Part shown: in pieces, positions 44,289-57,500 of the stretch
How the letters are laid out: the number at the start of each line of letters is the position of its first letter
Position numbering within the stretch: the first letter of the stretch is position 1
Notes under the pieces: generated by a model
What the model was told of the DNA's origin: nothing
The model's input: the letters and a program-made list of their open reading frames with translations, nothing else
Database searches by the model: none
Assembly (NCBI GenBank): GCA_024345305.1
Contig: BRON01000005.1
Span: 1 to 64,000 of the forward strand
Source: Mrakia gelida
Taxonomy: Eukaryota; Basidiomycota; Tremellomycetes; Cystofilobasidiales; Mrakiaceae
Direction: 5' to 3'
Length of the DNA: 64,000 nucleotides
Translations under genes and position numbers: made by a program

Positions 44289-46978
44289 TCAGATGGTCTG
44301 CGGTGATGAATAAGCATCTCGTCAGCTCAGAGGACCAGCAGCGAGGGAAGAAGAGCGATCGAAACTCACAGCGAACGGTCGCCTCCCCTCGCCCTTCTCG
44401 AGGTCGTCGTCGACGAGCTCGTCGTCGCCTGAGAGTTTGGTTCCTCCGAGATGGACGATGTCGAAGGTCGGGACAGTGCTCGTCCCGAAGTCGGAAGCGT
44501 TGAGGGTGAGACGTTTTTGCTCTGCGAACAATTGAAGAACGAGGAGTCAGCGAGGACGAGACGAGACGCGTCGAGTTTCCCAACGACTTTCCAGAACCTT
44601 CCTCCCCGAGTCTTAGCCGTTCGTCTGCTCCCGTACTAGAATCGACGTCCGAGACTCTTCGTAGCTACTCACCCTCAGGCATGATATCCGCCCACAGGTC
44701 CTTCTCCTTCGCGATGAGAACCTCTCCTCGAACGATTGCAAGGATCGTCAAGGAGAAGAGGATTACGAACAACGCGCAAATCGAGTAGGTGAAGACGGCG
44801 TGGGCCTGAAATTGTAGAAGAGATGAGTCAGACCAAGCGTCGACGACGAAGAAAGGGGAGGTGAGACAAAGCTGGGTCGAAGAAAGGACGCGACAAGACT
44901 CACATTCCAGAAGAGCTTGGATTGGAAGACGTCCCCGAGGGCTCGGAAGGTGACTGAGGAGAGGCGTTCTGAGCGTCAGCGAAGCTCGTTCGAACAAAGA
45001 GTGATAAGAGAAAGCGACGCACCGACGAATCCAACGTTGGGAAAGGTCAACGCCCAGCAGCCGAGGATCTCGTTCAGGTTCTTGTGGACCTTGAACCAGT
45101 AGCTGAGAAGGGAAAAAGAGAGAAAGAGAAGACGTGTCAGGACACGTCGAAAGGTGGAGCAAGAGGGCGACTCGAGACCAACGGGATGACTCCGAAGACG
45201 AAGAAGAAAAGAGCAAGTCCGAGGAGCATGAGCGAGCCCATGACGGCAGTCGCGTAGAAGACCTCTCCAGCTGTTTCCGAGACGAGGTTGAACTCCGGGA
45301 GGATCACTCGAGACGCTTCCCCGAGCTTGATCAGAGCGAGAGCGGTGAAGCCAGGAGGACCGCAGGCGACGAACGCGCCGTTCGCTTGGTGACCTTCGAG
45401 GAATCTAGTCAGAGGACGGGATCCGAGGTCAGTGGTCAGAGGAAAGACTCGAGACAGAGAGAGTATGCATACCCTGTTGTCATGACTCGAAGGACCTGTG
45501 TCAGAAAGGAGGAAAGCGTGAGCTCCCGAATCGCTGGAAACAAGACGCGTCGCGAAGGATCGAAACGAACGTAGATGGCCAGATAGAAGAACGTCATGAA
45601 GAAGCCAAGTCCTTGGAAGATCTGTAAACATGAATGAGATCTATCAGCACCTTCTTCATCCGAGGTAGATCAAACGAGAAGGACGCGACGCACATAGCCC
45701 ACGATGAGGACGTTGATCGCTCGCGGATCGAGGAGAGGGAAGACTCGAAGGACGTTGATGGCGACGATTCCAACGAGCATCAACGGGAATATGAGGAAGG
45801 CCCACGCCGGAGTGAAGATTTTGATCTGGCGAGAAGAAGGAGCGAAGATGAGCAAGGTTCGATTTGACGTTGCAAACAAAGCGAGCTCACGTCGTGCGAC
45901 GAGTTGAACCAGATCATGAGCATGGGAACGCAGACGAGCAACGCGAAGCCGACGTAGATCCAGAAGGCGATGTAGACGAACTCGAAGGTGAGGTCTTGGA
46001 GCGGGAAGAGCGATAGCGAAGAGGGAGGGGGGGATCAGCATTTCGACAGCTCACTTCGAGCGAAGAGATGCAAAGACTCACGACCAGGAACGACGAGATA
46101 GTTGATGATACCGATGAGGATGGTGGCCTAAGTTGGTGAGAAGTCAACGGGATTCAGCGTGACTGGGGGATAGGAGCGGCAAAGAAGAGAGGGACGAACG
46201 AAGCTCAACACGATCAAAGGAACGAAAACGCCCTTGACAGGATCGAGAACGAGTCGAACGAACTGCTGTCGGAACAGGAAGAGCTGTAGGAATAGGATGG
46301 TTGTGTTGGTGAAGAACACTGGAGGGAATGGAAGAGAGAGCGAAGGTCAGCAACGGGAAGACTTGACGAGCGAACCGACGACGATCACTCACGAACGATG
46401 TTGAGACAGAAGAAGACTGTTGGGATGAAGGTCAGCGTTTGAAATCTCAGAGCAAACATTGAGAGGGAGGGGGCGGATACTCACAGATCTCTGAGCTCGC
46501 GAAGAAAAGGGAAACGAGACGATCAGCCTCGGAATGACGCGCGCGAGACCGAAATCCAGAGTGGGTTTGAGGACTCACCGACTTTGGTAAGCAAGTCAGG
46601 ATGGTACTTGAGGTTTGAGAGGGTGAGATCTGGGAGGAAAAAAGGTGCGGAACAGATGTCAGTTCGAGGGAGGAGGACAATGCGACGAGGTCGCGATCGA
46701 GGTGAGAGGAGGACGAACAGACCGCTCCGCATCCCATTCCGATAGGATACCCTGCGAGCCGACGGATAGAGAGGTCAGCAGAGGCTTGGAAACAACCAGC
46801 TAGGCAGGTACTCACCCTGGAAGGACCTGAAGGAAGAGAAGTGGCGAAAAGAGGTCAGCTCGATAGCGTCGCCCTCGACGACGGAGCGAACTCACCATCC
46901 GTGGATTCTTCGAGCGAGTCCCGAGAGTGCTGGCCCTTCGTAAGCCTCCTCCGTTTCGGTGTGGTGGTCTGGAGTCAT
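44289..46978 (-). CDS. TDT/SLAC1-family anion transporter (Mae1/Ssu1-like)
   Basis: ATG 46978-46976 (MTPDHHTETEEAYEG) to TGA 44291-44289; a dozen or so short exons. The exons code about ten hydrophobic helices typical of the tellurite-resistance/dicarboxylate transporter family: AAVPIGMGCGAV at the first helix, LSNLKYHPDLLTKVG, FVPLIVLSFATIL, FWIYVGFALLVCVPMLM, AFLIFPLMLVGIVAINV, and the family-typical ACGPPGFTALALIKLG. The C-terminal tail is hydrophilic (GTKLSGDDELVDDD). Relatives export sulfite (Ssu1) or import malate (Mae1); which anion it carries is not decided by the motifs I can see. The last exon, coding only Thr-Ile, is inferred from splice signals. Confidence 0.85.
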
Positions 46979-47333
46979 TTGGGGGAGTAGTTGTCGGTTG
47001 GGGAGGGAGGAGGTGAAGGCGAGTGAAGACGTCGAGCCGAGAAGAGATACACGCTGATAAGGGAAAGGAAGGCCACCGGGGCTGAAGGATCGGATAGAAG
47101 CAGGAAGAGAGAGAAGACTTTATGTGAAGGAGAAGGAGAGGGAGGATGTCGAAAGAGTGGACGTGGGATGTTGTCGAAGAGAGCCTGCTCTTGGAAGTCA
47201 AGGGAAAGAAGAGAGGGAAGGTGAAGAGCATCGAAATGGTTTAGCCCCCTCGTTTCCTTAGCACCCAGATAAGCGGACTTGAAAGAGATAGCGGTATCCG
47301 CGCCAAGAAACGAGAGACGAGCCTCGAAACGAC
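46979..47333. other. Intergenic between divergent genes
   Basis: Shared upstream region of the transporter and the gene at 47334; nothing else seen. Confidence 0.5.
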
Positions 47334-48846
47334 ATGAGGAAGAGATCGGTGTCGTCGCGTCGCTCTAGCGACGGAGCTGCGACCTCGAACGACGAAGAAT
47401 TTACCCCGAGTGAGCTGGAAACGGGAGGTCCGTCAATGATCTCCACAGCTGTCGCCAAGTTGGATCGCGGAGACGGCAGAACCGTCGAGCCAAGGGAGGA
47501 GGAGAAGGCAGTCGAGGACTCAATCTTGCTGCCCTCGAGGGAAGTGCCCTCGATACGAGACTCGATCCAGAGTGACTCGAAGGGAGCATATGACGGTGGA
47601 TTAAACGAGAGCTACAGATGGATCATCTCGTGCGAGGAGGAAGGGAGGGCCCTTGATACCGCCGTCGACTGGGGGAGAGTGGGGGAGGTCGAAGCTCGCA
47701 GAGAGACCGGCGGGGACTCGATCTTGGTCGGAAGTTCTTCAATGCAGGGAAGAAACGTTGCTGGTATCCTTCCTCCAAATGTGAGCTTGTGATACGAGGC
47801 TAATGCTGAGAAGGGTGATGAGCGTTGGGAGCAAGAAGAAGGGGCGAAGCTCGGGAGCTTCGACGGTTTCGTTGTGCTCCGATCCCTTCAACATCGACGA
47901 CTTTTGACGACATGTCTGCAGCTCATCGAATTGGATCGCATCTCAGGAAGCTTGGAGACCTTTGGAGAGACTCTCTCCATCCTCTCATGTCTGTGAGTCT
48001 CTTGATCGTCCTTCGAGAGCGACCTCTTCTTCGACCATCGAGCTGACCTCTTCTCCTCCCTCAATCCCTCCCCACCTCTTCGTGCTCTCCCCAGGCTCGC
48101 TTTCACATTTGTTTGACCTCTCAGATGAATCGGCGGCATTGAATTCTCCTGAACGAGACCTTGATCTCTGGCATGGTCGTCGAAGGATGAACTCGAGAAG
48201 AGGGGAGGAGGAGCTGGTGGTCAAGAAAGCGAGCTCGACCTCTTCCTTTCTTCTCGACGATTTCTCCTTTCTGCCCTCGTCTTTCTGGGAGCTTGGTGAG
48301 GAACAGGTACTGATATTCCTCTTCTTCCCACCACCTACCAAACACATCACGTTCTCACTGTCTCTCTATCTCTTCCCACGTTCGACCTCGCCTCCCCTCG
48401 CTTTCCCCCCTCCCTCCGAACTCTCTCCCCTCCCTCCGCCGCTCACGGTCACCTCCGCCTCTCCTCAAGCTCAGCGGCTTTCTCGATGCCAACAGTTTCC
48501 ATCTGATCATCTCCGTCGCCAAGCTGTCTCCGGAGAAATCAACGAAGTGCAAGAAGGAAGGAACCAACGAGCGTCGTCCTCCTCTCGCCTTCTTCCCTCC
48601 CAACCCATCGTCGTGGTCGTTCTCCTTCCTCAGCTCTCGCGGCTCTCTCCTTCCTTCCACCTCTCTCGTCCGAGTCTATACGGGATCATTTGATGGAAGT
48701 TGGAACCCATCTGATGCCTTTGGGCGATCCTTCTGGACGCGTCGGCCGCGGAGGTCTTCGAGACGACGCGGCTGTGGCTCGACGCTCTCTCCCCTCCCTG
48801 CCTCTCCCTCAGCTCAAGCCAGAGCAGCACATCTCTCGAAGCTTGA
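47334..48846 (+). CDS. Multi-exon protein of unknown function
   Basis: ATG 47334 opens MRKRSVSSRRSSDGAATS and an acidic, Ser-rich exon. The frame meets a TGA at 47790, but a 42-base intron (GTGAGC..GATGAG) would bypass it and continue RWEQEEGAKLGSFDGFVVL and LTTCLQLIELDRISGSLET. A later exon reads DESAALNSPERDLDLWHG to WELGEEQ before a GTACTG donor. Another, with no start codon of its own, reads SGFLDANSFHLIISVAKLSP from about 48474, and a final block reads LLDASAAEVFETTRLWLDAL and ends at TGA 48844-48846. Each block looks coding, but not all junctions are resolved and I do not recognise the family. Serine/acidic start suggests a regulatory protein; this is weak. Confidence 0.5.
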
Positions 48847-49453
48847 GCTTGTACATACAAAGTGTTGATATCTCTCTTGGCTCTCGGTGTAAAGTCTGTC
48901 GTTGTTTCGAGCCCACGAACTTTGCAGCGTGGATGGATGGTTTGACTTGCCGCGCTCTGATTTCAGTCGAGAGGGAGGAGGTGACTCGCTTCGGACTCGC
49001 TCTCGCTCTCTCTCCTGCCTCCCTCCCTCGAGCAATTTTCTCACAACACAGGCTAGGAAATATTCTGATATCTAGTGTACCTACCGAGCTAGACGCTTAG
49101 CTCAGAAATCAGAAAGGGAGAGTCGATTGAGAAGATCGCGTGCTGCTGTCCCTCGCTGAAAGGGCCCACATGGCTCTCGTCGAGTTGAGACTGCTCTCGA
49201 GGAGTCTGCCCTTCCTCCTCCTCCTCCCCAACGTTCACACTCCCTCTTCCTCTTCCCGTCCCCCTTCTTCGCTCGACGTTCGCGCCCCTTCCCTTCTCCC
49301 TCTCCTCGCGTTCAGTTCCAGCAGGACAGGGGGTCCCCTTTATAGAAGGAGAAGGATCAACCCACCTCCCATACGAAGTCGAAGCGAACGGACGACCTTC
49401 CGACCTTCGTCCTCCCTCCTCCCCCCTCTCTACCCTTCTTTCGGCCAACTCCC
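48847..49453. other. Intergenic upstream of the kinase gene
   Basis: Promoter and 5' UTR of the gene starting at 49454; pyrimidine-rich, no separate gene recognised. Confidence 0.45.
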
Positions 49454-52400
49454 ATGCTGTCTCCTGTCTCCCCTCAGCCTTCGCTCCCTTCGCCAACGTT
49501 CACTCCCCTCCCTTCGCCTTCCCCTAGCAGTCGAGGTCAACGAGTTCGCACTTCCTCGAGGAGGAACAAGTCGGTTTCCGTTTCGCTTGCCCGAGCGTTC
49601 CTTTCCCTCGGCGTAGCAGGAGGAGGACCCAACTCAACAACCATCGAAGATCAAGGAAGCGACTCTTCAGGAGGATTCTCGAGATCAGGAACAGGCTACG
49701 GAGAAGGGAGCACGGGCGGGGGAGGGAGTGGAGCGAGCAGCAGTAGATCGAGACGAACCAAGAGGAGGCATCTGGAACTTTCCGAAGGCGATACCATTCA
49801 AATCGGTCAACCTATCCCTACAACATCTTCATCAGCTCCTCTACAAGTAGTCAGATCCATCCCTCTACCAGCTCAACCAACTCCCTCGTCTTCCACGGAA
49901 TCAGAACCAGGTCTCAATCGACTCGAGATCGTTCGTCAGCTCGGAACGGGATCCTATGCGGTCGTCTACCTCGTTCGCGAAGTCCTCGACCAACCTACAG
50001 GGAGGAAGAGATCCGACAGTGGGAGTGAGCTCGAGTGGGAGATGGAAGGAGAGGATGGAATTGTTGGGTTGGGAACAGGGACGGGGAAAGGTCGTTCGTA
50101 CGGAAGGGAGTTTGGTCAGTTCGAGCTCTCGCTTCCCTCCTCCTCCTCCTCCTCTCCTTCTTTCGGGAGTTATAGGCGGCTGAAACTCGTTCTCTTATCT
50201 CTGCTTCCCCTTCCTGTCTCAGCTCTCAAGTGCTTGAGTAAACAGGATCTCAGCGAGGAGAGTCTAGAAGTGCAGATGTTCGAGGTGAGTCGACGTCCTC
50301 CTCCCTCCCCTCGTGGTACCCCAAAACAGAAGCTGACAACGTGGCTCCCTCTCTTCGTCCCCCTTCCTTCTCATCTCCTCTCGTTCATTGCGGTTTCCGT
50401 TCTTTTTCTTGGAAACCAGGCTACGATCCATCAATCCCTCCTTCACCACCCAAACATCGTCACCCTCCACCAAACCCTTCAAACGCCCGAATGGCTCTTC
50501 CTCGTTCTCGAACTCTGTCCAGGAGAGGACCTCTTCTACTGGCTCGAACGCTCGAAACCTCCCTCCCCTACCTCCTTCAACACTTCAGTCATGAGCACGA
50601 TCAACGGTTCGCCTTCCAACGGAACCACGACTCCTCCTTCGCCAGCCCTCTCCGCTCTCAACCCTCATCACGGATCCGCTCCTCACACGTCGCACTTCCC
50701 CTTCTCGACCAATCAATCCCTCGCTCTTTCCATCGCACCTCGACCAGGACTCCCTACTCCCTCCTCTTCCCTGCTCCTATCTTCGATCAACACCACCGCT
50801 TTCACTCCTCCCACTCCCTCCCTCCTCTCGGCCATCCCAGCTCCTCTCCTCCTCGCTCCCCATCGAGTGAGGTTGATCTCGAGCATGTTCGCTCAGATGT
50901 GCGCTGCCGTCCAGGCCTGCCACGACTCGGGAGTTTCCCATCGAGATATCAAGCCGGAGAACATCATCATCACAGAGGAGAAGAGCTGGTCGAAGGGACG
51001 AGGGAGGGTCGTTTGCAAGTTGACGGACTTTGGACTCGCGACGACCGAGACGGATTGCGAGGATGTAGAGTGTGGAAGTCGACGTGAGTATCTTCTCTCG
51101 TCCTTCGTAAACTTTTATCGAACTCATGACTGACTTATATCTGTTCCTTCGCTTTCTTCAGCGTACATGGCCGTCGAGTGTCGAAACAACCTCGGTCCAA
51201 GCTACCGACCTCCGCCCGCCGACGTTTGGTCTCTGGGAATCGTTCTCATCAACATGGTTCGTTCTTTTTCGTCCTTTATTGCTTCTCGAACCCTTCATCT
51301 AACTCTTCGCTCTTCTTCAGCTCTTCCACAAGAACCCTTGGTCGGATCCCTCTCCCACTTGCGCTCCCTTCCAATCCTTCCGAGCCGACCCCAAAGGCTT
51401 CCTCGCCGCCAAGTTCCCTGGAATGGGTCCTGAAGTCGCTTCCTTCCTCGCCGAGAAGGTCCTCGCCTGGGATCCCGAGACGAGAGTCAGTGCTGGGGAG
51501 TTTGGGAAGTGGGTTGGAGGACTTGGGTCGATGCTCGGAGGCAACAAGAAGATCGCGTTGCCGACGGGAGGAGGAGGCGGAGGAGGAAGGAAACCACCAG
51601 TCCGAACGGCTTTCCACGTCGAGAAGAAGAAGATCGAACCTCTCAAGACCACCTCGTCGTCCCTCTTCGCCAAATCGCCAGTCCTCCCTCGAGCCTCGTT
51701 CGGCGACTCGTTCAACTCGGAGATCCGAACCAGCCCTCCCTCCCTCGTCTCCGCTCTCACCACCTCGGCCCCCACCACCGCTCCTACCACTCCTGTCTTC
51801 GCATCTTCCATCCCTACCTCCCCGGACTCGCTTTCCGACTTCGACAAGTCCTCACCTCCCTCCATCCATTCTCAACCGGCTCTCCTCCCTCTCTCCTCTC
51901 CCGCCTTCGGACGACGCGACTCCATCCACACCGAAGCCGCTACCACGGACGCTGAGACCGACGACGCCGCGGATTTTAACGAGGACGGGGAGCCATGGTC
52001 GAGGAGTGCGTCGGGAACGTCGAAGAGGAAGAAGAGAGGAGCTCGAAAGGGGAAGGCAGCCCTTCTCGCTTCAACAGGATCCGTCATCGTCGTCGTTCCC
52101 TCAAGCCCAGTCTCAGCACCTCCTCCCATCGCCATCATCGACGCCACTCCTCCTCCTCCGTCTCCAGCGGCACCCGAAACTGGTCTCGCAGGACTCTCCA
52201 ACGGACTCGGAAACCCAGAGATCACCGCTCGAGCGCTCGCCCTCGCGTCTCAAACCCTCGCTCGACAGATCAGCGCCATCCCTCGACCTCCTCGCTCGAA
52301 CGGCTCCAACGTCTGTCACGCTCCAGCAGGATACGAGTACCGAGGGTCGTCTCCCTACCCTCCTTCTCTTCCAAGCGGAGCCAAGTCGCCTTCGGTTTCG

Positions 52401-53802
52401 TCGTCACCAGGGTCGGGATCGACGACGAGGACGCCTTCGTTGACGAGGAAGACGACCGAGCTCGAGTCGCTCAGAGCTCTGGCGAGGGAGAGGGAGGAAG
52501 CAGCAGCGGCGATGGGACTAGGGAAGGAAGCTCTCTCTCCTTGGCCTCGAGGACGCCCGTCGGAACGAGATCCCAGTCCCAGCGACAGCATCCCTCGAGA
52601 GTCGTCTCGTCGTCGAGGACCCTCCCCTTCCAACTCCATCTCTTCCTCCGTCCACTCCAACCAGTCCCATCGCTCACACACCTCAGGTCATCACGCCAGC
52701 GACTCGGCTTCGTGGAGACAACCTCCTGGATCTTCGCCTCAGCAATCTCCCAACCCTTCGATGCCCAACCTCCTCGGATCCAACTCAGCACCAGCCGTCC
52801 CAACTCGTCGAGACGCCGGATCCGGAGCAGCTCCTGGAACGAGGAGGATCCTCACTGCTCGTCGACCTAACGAACTGGTTCCCAATCGAGCCGAGGACCC
52901 TTCGCCCGGTCGAGCGAGCGCGAGGACGTCGGTCTCCGCTTCTCCTCCGAGCTCGATCTACTCGAGAGCGTCGGACAGCAGTGTGTCGACCTACGCGACG
53001 ACAGCGAGCTCTTCGGGGAGCTTCCAACCTAACTCCAGTCGAGGATCGAGTCTCGTTTCGGCAGGAGGAACGCCGGTGCAGCCCAAGAGGCAGACGAACG
53101 TGAAGCGTGAGTCCGCTTCTCTTCCTTCGCCTCGCCCTCTTCGATTGTTGCTGACCTTTTCTTCTCTTCTTCCCGCTCTACAGAGATGTCGGGAGTACCC
53201 TACCAGCTCGATCAGCTTCCTCGACATCAGCACATGACTCGAAGTGGAGAAGTTGTGAGTTCTCGGTTCCCTTCGTCGGGTCTCGTCTCGTCTCGACCCA
53301 ATTCTGACCCTCTCTTCTCCTCTTCTTTTTCTTTAGTCAACCTCGGACGATATCTTCCTCAAACCCAACCCTCCCCGACCTCCGAAAGTCAAGCAACCCA
53401 AGTCGGTCGTCCGCCAACAAACCTTCTCCTCCACTCCCAACATCGGTCTCGACCCCATCTTCGAACGTCCCAAGGTCGCTTCCTCCTCTTCGTCCACCAC
53501 CTCCGGAACAGGCGGCAACGCTCACTGGAGCGGTCTCCCTCCTTCTCGACCCGTCGAATCCACCATCCCCGCCTCGGTCTCTCGACTTCGGGAAGCCTCG
53601 ACGAGCACCATCTCCGGATCGCCTTCCCAACGAGTCATCACTCCCCGAAACAGCACGGGAGGAGGACAGGCTGGAAGGTCGAGCAGTCCTTCGTCGTCGT
53701 CGTCCATCCGATCGGAAGGGAGGTTGGAGAAGGAGAAGGAACGGCCGGCGAAGTTGAAGGGGCTGGGAAGCAGTTTGAGGGCGATGCTCACGAAGAAGTA
53801 GA
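49454..53802 (+). CDS. Ser/Thr protein kinase, Ran1/Ksp1-like
   Basis: Seven exons in phase: 49454-50114, 50223-50284, 50420-51083, 51162-51256, 51321-53106, 53184-53254, 53337-53802. A Ser-rich N-terminus leads to the kinase domain: glycine loop LGTGSYAVVYLVREV, Lys in ALKCLSK, LVLELCPGEDLFYWLE, catalytic loop HRDIKPEN, DFGLATTE, and PYMAVECRNN in place of the usual APE motif, followed by DVWSLGIVLINM. The MAVEC form and the GLATTE segment resemble the Ran1/Ksp1/Vhs1 group, which acts in nutrient and meiosis control; the assignment is by family pattern. Two low-complexity inserts lie in the domain: one after the beta-2 strand (exon 1 end) and about 95 residues of Ser/Thr/Pro between YWLERS and LISSMFAQMC. 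A long Ser/Pro-rich tail of ~700 residues ends SSLRAMLTKK. Confidence 0.88.
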
Positions 53803-54543
53803 ATGAACCGTCGACGCCTCCAACCCTAACCTCCAAACCACTCAGCATTCCATTCCCCCCAACCCAAACAACACATCTACCTAGCTTTTTGCCCTCCCTA
53901 CCTCACCTCTTTCATCTCGCTTGCGCTTTCATCTTTCGCTTCGATCTCCCAAACTAGCTTTTTACCCTCCTCCCTCCCCTTCCTCCCCTCCTCCCCTCCC
54001 CTCTCGTCTTTTCTTCAACGCTTTAAACCCCAAATCCTTCCTTCGCAACCAGCATCATCGTCTTGTATTTCGTATCTTCTTTCTTTCTTTCGTCGTTTCC
54101 GTTGTTTTTCTTTCGTTGAAGCAGGGTGTTTTGGGTCGGAGGGAGAGGACGGTGTGTAGGAGGAAGAGGAGGACGAGAGGTGGAGAAGCAAACGCCAAAT
54201 TCATGAAACAACTCTTCTTAAGAGAATAAAATTAGGTTGTGGGCCAGAGAGAGAGAGAGAGTGGGGGGGAGGGGAGGGGAGCGAAGGGAGGCAGACCGAC
54301 GACGCGTCGTCGGAACGTTGAGAGGTTCGCGCTGCTCTCACAGCGTCGCTTCAGCAGCTCAGGCTGTCCTCGGTTCGGCGAGAGAAGGTTTTCCCCTCCC
54401 GTCCTGCGAAATCGAGTCTTTGAGACCATCGCGTCCGACTACTTTCAAGCCAACTCCACGACGCGTCGCCGTCTCTCTGTTTCTCTCTCGATTCATTCCC
54501 AAAACGCGTACTTATATATTCGAACGAGCTAAACGAAACGAAA
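53803..54543. other. Intergenic between convergent genes
   Basis: 3' regions of the kinase and PEX5 genes. Pyrimidine-rich plus strand to 54110, AATAAA at 54225-54230 that could serve as a polyadenylation signal of the kinase mRNA, and a GA-dinucleotide run near 54247. No gene recognised. Confidence 0.45.
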
Positions 54544-57500
54544 CTAGAATTCAAAGCCCTCCCCACCAAAGATCCTCAAATCAGCACCCACCACCGCCTT
54601 CTCAGCCAGATCGGGTCGGTCCTGGCGAACGACGAACGCAAAACGAACGAACGGAACGAAGGTCAGCTCGCGTTTTCGCTCTTCGTCTTTCCTCCTACCT
54701 CTTCTTTCTCCGCCCCACCCACAAAAGTTTGCGACCCAACTCACCATAGCAAAGAACGCCCTCCTCAACGTCGACCAAAGGTTCTGACTCTGATTGACCG
54801 CCTCATCCTTCGAGAGCAGCTCGGGTCCTCCTCCGTTCTGCTGGGAGGTTTGATGGAGGGAGAGAGCGGTGAGGAGGTGTTCGGCTGCTTCGCGGTAGAT
54901 CCCGATGTTGAGGCCTTGTGAAGCGAAGTGAACAAAGAAAGGAAAGTGGGCGGGAGGGAGTTGGGGTCAGCGAACGAACGACTGAGGACGAGCTCGTTCG
55001 ATTCGAGGCGAGGTCGCGTTTCGAACTTACACGAAACCCCCAAGTTATAAATCGACCTCGTGTAAGTCGGGTTGAGATCCAACGCTCGTCGATACGCGTC
55101 GATGGCTTCTTCTGGTCGACCTCCGTTGGCGAGGGTGGCTCCGCTGGTGAAAACGGAAACGAACGCGAAACAAATCCACCAGGTCAGTTTCGTGTTCGTG
55201 ACGCGTAGAAAGGGAAGGATCAAGGAAGGAGAGATGCACGTACAGTCTGTTCCAGAGGAGGAAGTCCTGTAGTTTGAGACGCGACGAAGAGGAGAGAGAG
55301 ACGGGTTGGGTGTGAGTTGGGAGGTTCGGCGAGCAGGGAAGAGATGATGGGACAAACCTCAGGTGTAACACTCAGCGCAGCACTCCAGCAATCAGCTGAA
55401 AGCTCAAACTCTCCGTTGCCTGTCGGACGTCGAACGACCAAAGTCAGCTCTCGCTTCGCGTCGCTCTCCTCCCTCCCCCACCCCAAACCCAACCCAACTC
55501 ACTGTAGTAAAGCAACCCCAACGCCATCTGCGTCCCCGGATCCACCCTCCCCTCTGCTTGCTGCTCCCTCGCGGCGTTGAGGAAGCACTCGGTCAGAAGG
55601 CCATGGATCGCCCAGGGGTTGGTCTGGTTCGATCCTCCGAGGGAGGGAGGGAGCGGTTTAGCGTGTTTGGGATGAAGGAGAGAGAGGTGTCGGTGAAGGG
55701 TGAGGTAGGCTGCTTGGTCGTAGGATTCGTTGGTGTAGGAGATGGCTAGGGACTAGAGTCGGGGCCGGGGAGGGAGGAGGACAGAACGAACGACGTGAAG
55801 AGCGAGGTCAGACGCGAGCGAACGCGACAGGGAACGAAAGAGAGAGCTCAACGTACCATCAACGCCTCCCCCATCCCTCGACTAACCTCCACCCAACCAC
55901 TCGCCTCCCTGCCCTTCTCCCTGATCCTCTCGTACACCCTCACGCTCTCCTCCAGCGCTCTCGTCCCAGCCAGCTCCTTCTCGTCCTGCGTCTGACAGTC
56001 TCCCAGCTCCTTCCAGGCAGCAGCCTCCTCGAGCGTGTCGCGAGGCATGGTGGAGGACTGGAGAGCAGCTTCGAGAGCGAGAGCTTTGTCCGAGAGGGAG
56101 GAAAGCGTGTTGACCATTCCGTGGGCGAGGGCGAGAGGGTTGGGGTGGGTGAGGTAGGGGTTGGTGTTTTCTGGAGCGGAGGAGAACGAAGCGAGGCGAA
56201 CACAACACAGAAACAGGAAGCGGGGACGAAAACGAAAGAAGGAGAAGAACGAAGGATCAGTCCTCATCCAACTCGCTTGGAACTCCAACTCAACTCGAAC
56301 GCGTCGCTCACCAAAAGTATACGTCCCCAACCTCGGGAACCCCGTCGCGTCCGTCGTCCCAAGCACATCATCCCCCATCTCCTCCTCGTACCTCCTAGCC
56401 TGATCGGCCTCGAGCTCCTCGTACGCTGAAGCCACATCGCCAGAAGCGAACTGAGAGAACTCGGCTTCCCACGAACGAAGGTCGCCTTCTCCTCCGTCGG
56501 CGTCGAGGGCGGGGTTGTCTTGGTGGGATTGCCAGATTCTGTGCGAAGCGGAGCGAGCACCAGAACGAAGCGAAGTCGGGTCAGTTTTCGAAGACGAAAG
56601 GACGAGAGCAGAGAAAGGAAGGGAAAGGGAGGGGTTGGATGGACTCACTCCTCCAACTCATCAACGACCTTCGCCTTGAGCGCTTCCTCCTCCACCACCT
56701 CAGCTGGTTTAGCCTCTTCCTCCTTGGAAGCAGCAGGAGCCTGAGCGGCGTACTGATCGAACTGACTGTCCCAGTTAACTTCCCTTCCTTTTCCCTTGTC
56801 GAGCGTCTGAGGCATGAACCCTCCTCCCATCATCCCCCCCATCCCCATTCCCATTCCCATTCCCATGCCCATTCCTCCTCCGAACTGCTGCTGATGCTGG
56901 TAAGGCGAGAACTGCTGCTGATGGTGTTGAGGTTGCTGTTGAGCTTGAGACTGTTCCCAAGCTGCTTGGAAGTGAGGATCCGAGTGCTGGTGATGTTGAA
57001 GAGGGGAGGGTTGAGCGGCTGACGGAGAGATGGGTTCGGTTCGAACGAAGGTCAGCGTCGAAGATAAGACATGCACACACGACCTCGGAAGCAGATAAAC
57101 GAGCTCTCGCTCACCTCTATTCCAACCCTCCTCCATGCCCTGCTGCCATCCTCCTCCTGGTCCGGGCGATTGACGCTGCTGAGCGTTGATCTCCTCGATC
57201 CAAGCGCTCGGATGGCCCTGCTGGCGATGCTGTTGAGACGGAGAGGGACCTCTCTGGTTCTGGTTCCCCAGGAGAGCATTCTGAAGGGAAGCGAGATCGA
57301 AGGGTTGTTGAGGTGAGTGGCGAGGTTGACCGAGTTGAGCTTGAGGAGGACGAGAAGTCGAAGAGGAGGAGGAAGCCGAGGGGGGAAGGTGTCGAAGCTG
57401 AGACGTTCCAACAGAGACGATCAGATCAAACAGAGTCAGCTCGAAAGATTACAAGTTGAGTTGATAGGTAAAGGCCGGGCCGGCTCACCTGAGATGAAGA

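Noticed and set aside
51178..52443. 421-codon plus-strand frame inside the kinase gene
   Set aside because: Ser/Arg/Pro-rich shadow of the kinase tail in another frame; the kinase frame joins in phase on both sides.
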